Shown in pieces: positions 46,213 through 57,363 of a stretch of DNA of 64,000 nt; within the stretch, counting starts at the first letter, position 1, and each line of letters opens with the position of its first letter. The notes below the pieces were generated by a model that was not told the origin of the DNA, ran no database searches, and worked only from the letters and a program-made list of their open reading frames with translations. The translations under genes and the position numbers were made by a program. The stretch spans positions 53,457,793 to 53,521,792 of the forward strand of contig NC_054706.1 in the NCBI RefSeq assembly GCF_016097555.1, read 5' to 3'. Origin of the DNA: Gigantopelta aegis (Eukaryota; Mollusca; Gastropoda; Neomphalida; Peltospiridae).

Positions 46213-46398
46213 AGGAGGTATGTAATAAATACAGAACTTCACATACATTGTTTTCACTTCCTATTTATTGCACTAGTTTATTTTGCGAAAGTACATACCA
46301 CTGGTCTAGTGGTATATATTCTTGTGCAAAATAAACTAGTGCAATAAATAGGAAGCGAAAGCAGTGTATGTGAAGTTCTTTATATTTATTACATATCC
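46213..46398. repeat. Large hairpin, ~75 bp arms
   Basis: Left arm AGGTATGTAATAAATACAGA / ACTTCACATACATTG / CTTCCTATTTATTGCACTAG; right arm AACTAGTGCAATAAATAGGA / AGCGAAAGCAGTGTATGTGA / ATTTATTACATAT. One arm-like piece recurs at 46786-46850. Probably a foldback MITE. Confidence 0.8.
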
Positions 46399-46504
46399 AT
46401 TTAACTTCACTAGAGTAATAAAAAACAATTTTCATTGTGCAATAATACAAAAATCTTTTAAACTGTGTGATACAAATTTTTTCACGCGTAGTATGTGCTC
46501 ACCA

Positions 46505-46705
46505 GTATGATGTCATAGCCCTAGCCAGGAATGACTTCATGTTCCTTGCCAGGCTAGGCATTTTCAAAGCTATCTTAGCCTACAAAATCCTAAAACCATC
46601 GTAAGTTGTGACGTCACTACAGCACAAGCCAAAGTGACGTGATAATTATGATGGTTTTATGATTTCGTAGGCTAAGATTGCTTTGGAAATATGGGCCCAG
46701 GACGC
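46505..46705. mobile_element. Palindromic MITE K, copy 1
   Basis: GCTATCTTAGCCTACAAAAT / CCTAAAACCATCGTAAG pairs with GATGGTTTTATGATTTCGTA / GGCTAAGATTGCTTTGG; TGACGTCACTAC is in the centre. Confidence 0.75.
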
Positions 46706-47157
46706 TCAATTCCATAAAATTCAACCAAATTTTCAGACAAAGTAAGTGGTATTTAATTAAAGTTTTCTTATTCATAATACAGAAAGGTTGTATGTAATAA
46801 ATACAGAACCACATACCAGTTGTTTTGCCATGTTATTTATTGCACTCATTTATACATGTATCCTTCAAGTGATGAACAAACATCAATGTTATGGACACTA
46901 GAATGAATTTCTTGGAGTGCTATAATGTCAAATTTCCTCAAATATGCTTGGATTTCAGTTTTTTTTTGGCAAGTTCATCAATATTCCAAGCCAAAAATGA
47001 CATTAATTCATGATACATATCTATGCTAGCTGGTTACAAATATGATAATATACAATGAAAGGCATGCTAGGGTGAAGGTCAGCGGATGTGACATGCAACA
47101 AAAGAAACCATGACGAGACCGGAAGTGGGTATAATAGCCTATAACCCCCCCCCCCCC

Positions 47158-47188
<31 letters not shown>

Positions 47189-47392
47189 CATTTTGTTAAA
47201 ACTTTAACTTCTTTAATACATAGGGGCCCAGTTGCCTTTTGTATTCGCTTTTTATATAGGCTAAAAGCCTCTACTTGAAGTTTTGGCGATTCTAATAAAA
47301 CATTTTTTTAAATTATAATTTTAGTATTATTGTTATTACAGCTATAAAGGTTGATGTACAGAATAAGGAAGCTCTCATTCAGGAGGGATGGT

Positions 47393-47408
47393 GGCCCTTA
47401 AAAGGGCC
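47393..47408 (-). terminator. Histone-type 3' stem-loop
   Basis: Minus strand: GGCCCTTTTAAGGGCC followed directly by ACCA: a 6 bp stem, 4 nt loop and the flanking ACCA of replication-dependent histone mRNAs. It lies 45 nt after the stop codon of the 95-residue frame, and a purine-rich GAATGAGAG follows about 10 nt later, where a U7 element would be expected. Confidence 0.6.
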
Positions 47409-47453
47409 GCTGGTGGCATTTCCTCGTATGTTGCTGATCTTTGTGTCGGGGGA

Positions 47454-47741
47454 CTAGCGACACCAGTGGTAGGTCATATAGGCGATATCAGCATCAGTCG
47501 TTACGAAGCAAACTGTCCAGCAAAGCTCGCGCCAAAAGTGGCGATCCTTGGGTGGTTCCTTGACTCCATCGATACAATCAAAATTTAAAAATTTGGATTG
47601 ACGTGGAAAGGGGTCGACCGGCTTCGATGAAACCTCCGGTTCCGGCTTTGATGAAACCTCCGGCATTGGATCAATTCGATTTTTCCGATTGAAGTTGCGC
47701 AGCACCCTCCCAAAGAAGCTGGAAATCTTCCTTTGGGACAT
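47454..47741 (-). CDS. Small PIP-box protein, 95 aa, with histone-type 3' end
   Basis: Frame of 95 codons beginning MSQRKISSFFGRVLRNFNRK. Residues 3-10 (QRKISSFF) fit the PCNA-interacting consensus Q-x-x-I/L/M-x-x-F/Y-F/Y exactly. Then comes a repeated PEVSSKP/EPEVSSKP segment (about residues 28-41) and a Trp/Cys-containing C-terminus (PPKDRHFWRELCWTV). A TATA box lies about 75 bp upstream and a histone-type stem-loop 45 bp downstream; together these suggest an intronless gene expressed in S phase that binds the replication clamp. I do not recognise it as a known gene. A LINE insertion sits in the promoter. Alternative: a decayed fragment with chance motifs. Confidence 0.5.
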   Translation of the reverse strand: MSQRKISSFFGRVLRNFNRKNRIDPMPEVSSKPEPEVSSKPVDPFPRQSKFLNFDCIDGVKEPPKDRHFWRELCWTVCFVTTDADIAYMTYHWCR

Positions 47742-47814
47742 ATCTTGAGATTATTTAAGTTTCTGTTTCTCTATTTGGAATAAATACAGATAACGTAATT
47801 GTTTCAGCACCGTC

Positions 47815-47828
47815 TTTATATACTGGTC
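47815..47828 (-). promoter_or_regulatory. TATA box within a LINE target-site duplication
   Basis: Minus strand GACCAGTATATAAAG. The 14 bp TTTATATACTGGTC (plus strand) occurs again at 48717-48730, on the far side of the LINE. So the TATA box was duplicated when the LINE inserted. Confidence 0.6.
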
Positions 47829-48716
47829 CTGACTCAGCATCGATCTTTAGTGCTGAAGTTTGGGCAGTCATTAAAGCCTTAGAAGAAATAAAGGATTCTA
47901 GTGCATCCAAATTTATTATTTTTACTGACTCACTTTCTTGTCTCCAAGCTTTACGTAATATGAAGCTGGACCATCCCTTAATTGGGATGGTGATACGAAA
48001 GTGTGTCTTTTTATCTATTGGTAATAAAGACATTGTATTTTGTTGGGTACCCAGCCATGTTGGCATCAGGGGTAATGAAAAGGCAGATTTAGCTGCCAAG
48101 TCTGCTTTGGATTTGCCTCATGCCAGGGTTGGTGTACCGTATACTGATTTTAAATATGGTATTAACAAATTTATCTTTTCGATTTGGCAACGTGATTGGG
48201 ACGGTGAGGTTGCGAACAAGCTTCATGCTATCAAGCCAGTCTTGGGAGAGTGGCAGTCCTCCTATAGACGGTGCAGGAAGGATGAAATAGTCTTGTGTCG
48301 TGCCCGCATCGGTCACACTTACTTAACCCATTCATTTATCTTGAAGAAAGATCCTCCACCTCAGTGTGAGCACTGCCAGTGTCTTCTGACTGTGCGACAC
48401 ATTTTGGTGGAGTGTAAGCAGTTGTCAGAAACTCGAAAAGATATATTTGGACAAAGAAATGTGATGGAATCATTTCGATTCCATCCAGAACTTTTATTGC
48501 AGTTTTTACGAGATACTGAATTTTATTCTAAATTTTAATTATATCTATCTGTGATATTTGTACTTTTACACAGTCCTTTACACTGTGTTTTTATTTAATT
48601 GTTGAATTTTTATATTGATGATGATCATCACCCTTTTCTTGCATTTTACCATAGTTTGACACCCAATAGCCGATGTATTTTTCGTGCTGGGGTGTCGTTA
48701 AACATTCATTCATTCA
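47829..48716 (+). mobile_element. 5'-truncated LINE with RNase H domain
   Basis: Open from 47829 to TAA at 48536-48538: PDSASIFSAEVWAVIKALEE (RNase H Glu), IIFTDSLSCLQAL (Asp in TDS), VFCWVPSHVGIRGNEKADLA (Asp in NEKAD), then the Cys/His tail CRARIGHTYLTH and PPPQCEHCQCLLTVRHILVE, ending DTEFYSKF. A 3' UTR follows with GTGCTGGGGTGTCGTTAAAC and CATT repeats. RNase H after the reverse transcriptase places it near I-type LINEs. Target duplication is 14 bp. The remaining frame has no stops, so insertion is fairly recent. It is the source type of the LINE tails at 17.7, 18.1, 27.7, 54.9 and 62.3 kb. Confidence 0.9.
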
Positions 48717-48730
48717 TTTATATACTGGTC

Positions 48731-49820
48731 GTGCGGACGTAACAGAAGCACATCTGTCGAGTTCTAAAGACGTCTTGTCGTTGATTAATAACTGTTTTTG
48801 CGTCTGAGATTAGCCTATATTATTTAAAACTTTATTGACATCATGTTAGCTCCGGAAAAATATTAAAAATAGTTTCGCAATAGCTTTCTCTTTGTTGTCT
48901 TATTTTGAAATATTATAATGAAATGTATTTAAAAGAGTAATATTGCTGATAACTTTTTTATAATCATCTTGTCATCATTATTATAATTGCCAGAATTATT
49001 AATCTACAAACAAGCGAATCTTTTCGCGACCCACGGGTTCACCAGGACTCGAATTTAACAGCTGTCATGCGGTAAATTGCTGCAATGCCCCAGTCAAATC
49101 CCACAATGGCCAGAAAATGGCAGGATACTAATTGGTAATAAATAATACTCTGTTTTATTACGAATCCATTGTTGTAGTTGACCCATTTTAAAGGGCGCTG
49201 CGCATTGGTTGAGGCACACACATGCACCACACACGCGCGCGCACTAATTGAAACCAATGTTACTGGTCTGCCTGTCCCTCTAATTTGACTGGTATACGAG
49301 GGAGCTAACTACTACCTTATTTTTAAAAGGTGATCACCCCCATCCACCCCCACCCCCATGTTTCTCATATCGTTTCTAAGTGCCGGGTGTTTGTGTTTGC
49401 TTCTCTAAAAACAACCCCAAAACAATCGTGCATTTTCTTCCACAAGTCCCTGCGGGTCTATAAACGAACATTTATTTTCCTTCGTCTATAATTTTATTAT
49501 TAAAATTTAATGAGGTAACACAGCAAAAGCTAATAAATAGAAAACACATTTATGGGATAAAATGTATATACAAATGACATCATTTTAATATTGTTTAGTC
49601 TGTGTTTAATAACAGAAATATTTGGTGATGATCAAACCACTACAGTAACTATTGATAATCACAGAATGTTGGATTTAAATTTTTTTTTTTTTTAACGTGT
49701 CAGTTTTCAAGTTCTGTATCCATGCGGCATCAAAAACTGCACATAAGGAAAACATCCCCAAGTACACAGCACAGTACGAAAGTGTTAAACCACTAGACTA
49801 ACCATTAATCACCTCGCTAG
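48731..49820. other. Upstream of the PIP-box gene; no gene seen
   Basis: AT-rich with no recognised repeat or coding frame. Confidence 0.45.
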
Positions 49821-49821
49821 A

Positions 49822-50085
49822 AATTTTCGAAGCTATCTTAGCACTACGATATCATAAAACCATCGTAGGCTATGACATCACTTTAGCACACGCTATAGTG
49901 ACGTCATAGCTTACGATAGTTTTACGATTTCATAGCCCTAAGATAGCTTTGAAAATATAGGCCCTAGCTAGTGATTTTCAATGCTATCTTAGCACTATGA
50001 TATCGTAAAACGTTCTTAAGCTATGATGTCACTACTACACTCATGACATTGTAGTGCCAAGATGGGTTAAAAATATGGGTCCAGC
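49822..50085. mobile_element. Palindromic MITE K, one and a half copies
   Basis: GCTATCTTAGCACTACGATA / TCATAAAACCATCGTAGG pairs with GATAGTTTTACGATTTCATA / GCCCTAAGATAGC, with GTGACGTCATAGC near the centre. A second unit starts immediately at 49970 (GTGATTTTCAATGCTATCTT). Confidence 0.8.
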
Positions 50086-50089
50086 TTCT

Positions 50090-51195
50090 GTACTGGACAG
50101 ACAGGCCAGATAGTGGAGGTGTATGCGCAGGACATTGTGCTTAAACCTCTTTTTCTTTTTTTTAAAGGCTTAGTGTAAATGTGGCGATATTTTCACAACT
50201 CATAAAAATGTGGAGAACCTGTTAACTGCTGAGAGAACTCAAAATATAACAGAGACCATTCCCTAAAAAATGGCAGGCTTTGGCAAAAATATTAACATTC
50301 ATAAAATAATTGTTTCAATATTCCATGATTTTTCTTGTGTACAGAACCAAAAAGTAATTTTTGTTATTTAAATTACTGAATGGTGCTTTGGAATGAATTT
50401 TATGTGCGTGAGTTAGTAATTTAAGATAAATGTAGCTTTGAGAAAAAGAAAATGTTGACACGAGTGTCTTCAAGAAAATAGCACCCTATACAAAGTACAT
50501 GATTTACATTGTTTTGAAATTTAAAGTTGATCATGTGTTGATCACATCATGCTAGTGCTGTTCTGTTATAGGCTTGTTTACCTACTAAATGCCAATGTTT
50601 CTGTTGTTAATTTTAACAAACTAATTAGTGTATATACATGTTTATATATTTTTGCAAATTGTCATGTGTAAGAAATATCTTACATCTCAATTCAGTTTAA
50701 TCTGTATTCTGTTTACTTACAAAAGTCAAATGAAAAATATGTCATTGTGACCTACATTTCATTTATTAGTGGATATTATTACCATATATGAAATCACAAA
50801 TTCTATTCTTTGAAAGGCATTACTGTGAGCCTTAAATGTTGTTAAATTAGGACAAATCAATGTGTGCCACATTTAAGTCCATTTTATAAGCATTTTGTTG
50901 CAGACTGCTGTTGAATTTAGCTTGCTTGTTAGTCTTCCAAATACCCACTTAGAGAATAACTGTTAACATTTTGCATCATGGAGGAAAAAAGTATCACGTC
51001 TTTTCATTTGCTCTTAAATGTAAAGTGCAACTTAACATAACCAGAAAAATGTCAAACATAATATCAGTACATATTACCAGTAAATGCAATTTTTAATGTA
51101 TGAGCTACTCAGAAATGTGAAAAACGCGAACTCTTTTACGACAAGTATTAAACAAATGGTTTTGCTAGAACTTTCAGTACATGTATTCACCAGCG
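50090..51195. other. No gene seen
   Basis: Unique-looking AT-rich sequence without coding signal, tRNA-like promoter or inverted repeats that I could find. Confidence 0.5.
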
Positions 51196-51309
51196 TAGCC
51201 AGGATTTTATATTGGGAGGTGCCAACCACATTGTCTATGAGTCATGTTATGTGGCAATAGGAAAATATATAACATGGGTTGGGTGGGTGGGTGGGGGTGT
51301 AATTCTCTT

Positions 51310-51378
<69 letters not shown>

Positions 51379-51410
51379 CACACACCACACACAGAGGCTA
51401 CGCCAGTGCA
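51190..51410. repeat. Repeat with GTAGCC..GGCTAC inverted edges and CA core
   Basis: CACCAGCGTAGCCAGGATTT and AGAGGCTACGCCAGTG are inverted edges around (GGGT)n, (TC)n and (CA)n. The edge words AGGATTTT / CTACGCCA also mark the 30.84-31.03 kb repeat. Confidence 0.6.
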
Positions 51411-51868
51411 TGTATTAAGTGTTAAGAGTATACCCCCATTTAAAAAAATAAAATGTATGGGTCAGTTTGACTGTATGTAACTTTCATTTTTTTATCAATT
51501 TAGGTAACAGCTGGAATGGGATGGGGGTAGACCCAAGACATCATACTCAAACATGATCATTAAACTTCATGTTTTCAAGCAAATTCATATTCATTGAACA
51601 TAACTAAATCTGTCGTTGGAGTGAGATTTTGTTGCGAGACCATTCAATTCTGTCCACGTGCATAATGGCTCGGTTGTAGATTAGTCTATTCTTGTATGAG
51701 GTCATTATATACATATGATACTATATTATACATATAAAACATGTACATAGAACTGGAATGCTAACCAAATTGTGCAGTAATGTATGTTTGTGGTTTGAAA
51801 TTACAAAAGAATGAATATGTATACAAAATGATGAGGTGTTCTGTGGTTTTTGTAATATATAATTAAAA

Positions 51869-52145
51869 AGGGCGGGATATAGCCCAGTGGTAAAGTGCTC
51901 ACCCGTCTAGGATCCATCCCCGACAATGGTCTCATTAGACTATTTCCCGTTCCAACCAGTGCACCATGACTCATATCAAATGCCATGGTATGTGTTATCC
52001 TGTCTGCGAGATGGTATATATAAAAGATACCTTGCTACTAATGGAAAATGTAGCGGGTTCACTTCTAAGACTGTCAAACTTACCAAATGTTTGACCTTCA
52101 ATAAATAAGTGTGCTCTAGTGGTGTCATTAAACAAAACAAACCAA

Positions 52146-52148
<3 letters not shown>
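51869..52148 (+). mobile_element. SINE family C
   Basis: GGGCGGGATATAGCCCAGTG head, CTAGGATCCATCCCC as decayed box B, tail TGTGCTCTAGTGGTGTCATT, AAACAAAACAAACC. Confidence 0.9.

Positions 52149-52220
<72 letters not shown>
52149..52220. repeat. (TA)n tract at the SINE C end
   Basis: About 33 TA units directly after the SINE tail. Confidence 0.95.
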
Positions 52221-52222
<2 letters not shown>

Positions 52223-52371
52223 ATACGTATATATACAAAGGTTGCCCTTCTACAATTATGGTGAATTGATTTACATTAAACAGTGTACCGGTACTTTTAG
52301 TTCATTGTAAATTGATCATCAAAATCAAGTGAGAGCTCTTCATGTGGTCTGAATCGTATTCAGTGGCAGTT

Positions 52372-52628
52372 TTTGTTTTAACGACACCACTAGAGCACAT
52401 TGATTAATTAATCACAGCCTATTGGATGTCAAATATTTAGTAATTTCGACACATAGTCATCAGAGGAAACCCGCTACATGTTTCCTAATGCAGAAAAGGA
52501 TCTTTTATATTCTCTTTCCCACAGACAGACAAGCACATACCACGACCTTTGACCAGTTGTGATGCACTGGTTGGAACGATCCTGTAATACGAGCACTCGA
52601 CTGACTGAGTTAAATCAAATCCCGCCCG
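52372..52628 (-). mobile_element. SINE family C, head damaged
   Basis: GTTTTAACGACACCACTAGA, GCACATTGATTAATTAATCA, AGGAAACCCGCTACATG, and the end AATCCCGCCCGG. Confidence 0.85.
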
Positions 52629-52940
52629 GAATCTTATTCAGTGGCACATTTTAGATGATGAAGACTGAAATCTTCTGGATATCTTTCAGCACCGTAGTTA
52701 TTACACACCAAAGTTCTTTGTCGTATACTCGACATTTATCAAATTTACTTTTGCCAGTACAGGCTTCTTCTTTTTTTAAAGCATAAACATCAAATCAATT
52801 ACAAATTGGATCCAAAACAGATTTTGTCTTTGGTGATGATGTTGGGGGAGAATTCCTGTATAATGCAAAACCAAAGTCCTCCAAAACTCTACGTTAATCG
52901 TGTTCACCCTACAACAGGATTAGTTATATACATGTACATC

Positions 52941-53166
52941 AGGAAGGAAGGAAATGTTTTATTTAACGACGCACTCAACACATTTTATTTAGGGTTATAT
53001 GGTTAAGGACCACAAAGATATTGAGAGAGGAATCCCGCTGTCGCCACTTCATGGGCTACTCTTTTTCAATTGGCAGCAAGGGATCTTTTATATGCACCAT
53101 ACCACAGACAGGATACCACATACCACGGCCTTTGATATACCAGTCGTGGTGCACTGGCTGGAGTGA
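52941..53166 (-). mobile_element. SINE family A, head lost
   Basis: GGAAGGAAATGTTTTATTTA to TACCAGTCGTGGTGCACTGG; breaks off in GAGTGAACATG, where the word ACATGTACATCA from just outside the tail is repeated (52930 and 53167), suggesting a target duplication. Confidence 0.85.
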
Positions 53167-53324
53167 ACATGTACATCAAGTCAGTTACAATCTGAAACAG
53201 TGGTGTACACAGGGTTGGTATTTGATTGGTTGGGACGGGAGAAAAAACCAATAGGAGAATGGGTCCACTAATAATATAATGTAGGTGGTGTGGATAAACA
53301 AAACAAACTGTGGACTTTACAATC

Positions 53325-54150
53325 AACACTGGGACCTTTCTTGCCTCATGAAATGATCTATATTGGTACAACCCTCCCCATCCACACACACACACACAAC
53401 ACTGGGACCTTTCTTGCCTCATGAAATGATCTATATTGGTACAACCCTCCCCATCCACACACACACACACAACACTGGGACATTTCTTGCCTCATGAAAT
53501 GATCTATATTGGTACAACCCTCCCCATCCACACACACACACACACAACACTGGGACCTCTCTTGCCTCATGAAATGATCTATATTGGTACAACCCTCCCC
53601 ATCCACACACACACACACACAACACTGGGACCTTTCTTGCCTCATGAAATGATCTATATTGGTACAACCCTCCCCATCCACACACACACACACACAACAC
53701 TGGGACCTTTCTTGCCTCATGAAATGATCTATATTGGTACAACCCTCCCCATCCACACACACACACACACAACACTGGGACCTCTCTTGCCTCATGAAAT
53801 GATCTATATTGGTACAACCCTCCCCATCCACACACACACACACACACAACACTGGGACCTCTCTTGCCTCATGAAATGATCTATATTGGTACAACCCTCC
53901 CCATCCACACACACACACAACACTGGGACCTGTCTTGCCTCATGAAATGATCTATATTGGTACAACCCTCCCCACCCCCACACACACACACACAACACTG
54001 GGACCTTTCTTGCCTCATGAAATGATCTATATTGGTACAACCCTCCCCATCCACACACACACACACACAACACTGGGACCTTTCTTGCCTCGTGAAATGA
54101 TCTATATTGGTACAACCCTCCCCATCCACACACGCACACAACACAATTTC
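53325..54150. repeat. Minisatellite, eleven ~72 bp units
   Basis: Unit: AACACTGGGACCTTTCTTGC / CTCATGAAATGATCTATATT / GGTACAACCCTCCCCATCC / (CA)5-8. Units are more than 95% identical; differences are mostly CA length. Both strands stay open for long stretches because common unit lengths are multiples of three; these frames are not taken as genes. Confidence 0.95.
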
Positions 54151-54199
54151 AATTCTTTGACAAAACAATGTGTGTCAATGACCTTTGACATTAAAATGG

Positions 54200-55400
54200 A
54201 AGGTATTTGAAATCCATTCACTGTAACAAAAATACCAAGACTGATATTTTAAATATTTTATTCCAAAAATTCATTTAACCATACAGACTATACAGAAACA
54301 TTGCACACAATACTTTTAACAATTATCATCAATTGTTATGTATAATAACATAAGAAAACCTTATTGAGCACATGACCTTTATATATGGTTACATTATGTA
54401 TGTACATGGTTTAAGCTGGTTATACACCAAAATGTATTAGCAATTTGGCAAATTTAATCTAGAAATCTGTAGTCAAATTCAAATTTAAATTACCGTAGCT
54501 AAATTATGAAACAAGGCTTTTTAAATACTTCATTTATTTGATTTTCAAATTGGCTTTTTGGCAATATTTCTGATCAAATATATTTGCCAAGTTTAACTTT
54601 TAGTTCACAACTGGCAAATGACAGCTTAAACCCAATAAAAACTTATCAACTTGGTTGCAATACAAGGTAGCTTGTTTTTGGCATATTCAGTTATAGAAGA
54701 GTGACCTTTAAATATAAACAGCCCACTGTAAATCATATATTTTATTACATACCAACTTGGGTGGGTATATCAAAAGAGGTAAGTGTTTGATTGTTGTCTG
54801 TTTGTTTGTTTGTGTGTTTAATTGTTTCTTTATAAGTACCGAAGAAGTAGGTGGTGGAATGAATGAATGAATGAAAGTTTAACGACACCCCAGCACGAAA
54901 AATGCGTAGGTATGGGAGTAGGCAATAATTTATATTGTGGAGGGCACCCACATTAGGAAGGGAAACCCACACTGTCAGTAAGTCATGTTATGGGGCGACA
55001 GGTAAATATAAAAGATATGCCGCCCCCCCCCCCCCCTCCCCATACGCCAATACATATTAATAAAGAATACAGTTCAGTTCATTTCAGTTTGTTGCACCAA
55101 TATAAGCATAAGAACTGCCCCCGAAGAACTGCAAATGTGGATCCAAGAGGAGGGCGTTGGAGGGGCACCCCAACCCCCCGAAATTCGAAGTGTCCCTTTA
55201 GTAGAAAAGGATCTTTTATATGCACCATCCCATACACGGGATAGCACATACCACGGCCTATGATATACTAGTCAGGGCTCACCGACGTGGATCATTCTGT
55301 GGATTATTACAATACAGATAATACATGTTAGTTTACTTTTGAATACTGTAGATGCCCCTTTTAAGCGTACGTTGAAAATTCCTGCACCCGTCTCTGCCAG
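54200..55400. other. No gene seen; LINE tail and SINE fragments
   Basis: LINE tail in reverse at 54858-54905 (GAATGAATGAATGAATGAAA, GTTTAACGACACCCCAGCAC); C-run at 55022-55037; SINE body fragment at 55200-55275 (GATCTTTTATATGCACCATC). The rest is unassigned. Confidence 0.6.
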
Positions 55401-55649
55401 TTATGACAATACAGTGGACTTTGTCTAAACCGGACTCACTTCGTACCGTCGAAATAGTCTGGTTTACATAGAGGACCGGTTTAGACAGAGGTCATCCAGA
55501 GTTATGGTTCTTGAATGATCGACAACTGGCGATCAACAAAGACATTTGAACCCATGGATGGTTGGGAAACACAGTCATACAAGCCAGACTAGCAATCGAT
55601 TATTTCACAGGTATTTAAAAATTGCAAAATTACAAAAGAGTATTTCAAT

Positions 55650-57150
55650 CACTCTACTTTAAATACATAAAGAATAATACATGGGTGGCCGTTGTTTTAA
55701 AATGTAAAATGTATCTAACGAGCGAAAGCGAGTTTGATACGTTTTTAAACGATGAGTTGTGAGATAAATGGTATCTAACGGACACGAATGTATTATTCTA
55801 TTTCTTACATATCCTCATAAATCAGGTTTTAAACAAATGTTAACATCTTTTTCGACTAAAAGTTATTTACAGCCGTTGCATTTACGCGTAATTTACGGTG
55901 TGTAAGAAACCAATTTAACATGTATATATCAATTTTATTAGAACCTTTTTTTTTTAAATGTGATTAGCAACGGAAATTGATTTGTTTAGACATAGGGTAC
56001 AACCGACATTCCATTCCATTCCATGTCGGTGAATATCGTATGTTAAATAAAAAAATCTCTTGTTTTTACTAAAACTAAATTATCGGAAACGATAGGAGGT
56101 ACAATTCCACGTATAATAATACATATCTGAACCGGGAGCATACACTTTATTGCCGTTAAAAGTTATTTGATTTTGTATTATTAATTTTTGTTATGCCGAT
56201 TCGTCCACTGACTACAAGAAATAGACTAAATTACATGGCTCACAGACATCGATTTCCTCGCAATGTATTACGGTTTATTCTTACACACCTGTTGGTGAGA
56301 ACACCATGCGTTATTTTTGATAACACAGCTGTTTACACACGTACATGTGTTAATAATTTCAAGACATACGACTGGCTGTTCCTAGGTTATGACCAGGTCA
56401 CTAATGCCATACAATAAAAAAAAAAACCCAGCACGGTGGAAATCGATTACACTGTGACGTATAGTTAACCTGGCAATCATGTGTCTATGATGCGTAAAGT
56501 TTGTTTTATTTAACGACGCCACTAGAGCACATTGATTTTTTTATATCTTATCATCGGCTATTGGACGTCAAACATATGGTCATTCTGACACTGTTGTTTT
56601 AGAGGAAACCCGCTGTCGCCACATAGGCTACTCTTTTACGACAGGCAGCAAGGGATCTTTTATTTGCGCTTCCCACAGGCAGGATAGCACAAACCATAGC
56701 CTTTGTTGAACCAGTTATGGATCACTGGTCGGTGCAAGTGGTTTACACCTACCCATTGAACCTTGCGGAGCACTCACTCAGGGTTTGGAGTCGGCATCTA
56801 GATTAAAAATCCCATGCCTCGACTGGGATCCGAACCCAGTACCTGCCAGCCTGTAGACTATAATGCGTAAGTCAGCTACAAGTGCAAAGGGTTGTAGATG
56901 TCTTTTGGTCGTTAAAGATGTTAAAATTTGCTTAAAACCTGGTTTTTGAGGATAAGTAAGAAATAGAATAATACATTCGTGTCCGTTAGATACCATTTAT
57001 CTTACAACTCGTTGTTTAAATACGTATCAAACTCGCTTTCGCTCGTTAGATACATTTTAAAACAACTTAAAGTGTATCTAACATTAAATCTAACATTTAA
57101 ATGGTATCAACGGCCACTCATGTATTATTCTCTATTTCCCATGATTAAGA
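55650..57150. mobile_element. Foldback element J with ~200 bp inverted arms
   Basis: Left arm 55670-55865 (AATAATACATGGGTGGCCGT, AACGAGCGAAAGCGAGTTTG, GGACACGAATGTATTATTCT) is inverted at 56930-57140 (ATAATACATTCGTGTCCGTT, CAAACTCGCTTTCGCTCGTT, AACGGCCACTCATGTATTAT). The interior holds an unassigned 74-codon frame (56193-56417) and a SINE. A single arm piece occurs at 42605-42690 in chitinase intron 9. Confidence 0.75.
56500..56862 (-). mobile_element. Chimeric SINE: family B head, family C tail
   Basis: The head side (GCCTCGACTGGGATCCGAAC, GGTGCAAGTGGTTTACACC) is family B, but the tail side (ACGACGCCACTAGAGCACAT, ATCATCGGCTATTGGACGTC) is family C. It ends abruptly after GCCAGCCTGTAGAC, missing the last part of the head. 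Confidence 0.85.
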
Positions 57151-57224
57151 TGGTCATAATAAGCAGGTGTAATGAGGCATAACTCGTCCAAAAATTAATC
57201 GACTAAATAACAACGTCACCTGTC

Positions 57225-57281
57225 GCTATTTGCATTGCTAACTTAGTGAAAACCTGCTAGATTTTTCCATTAGCAGCAAGA

Positions 57282-57363
<82 letters not shown>

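Noticed and set aside
53325-54150. Evenly spaced direct repeats resembling a CRISPR array, with long open frames
   Set aside because: There are no variable spacers: each unit is one continuous 72 bp sequence with a CA run. The genome is eukaryotic and the frames are dinucleotide/minisatellite artefacts.
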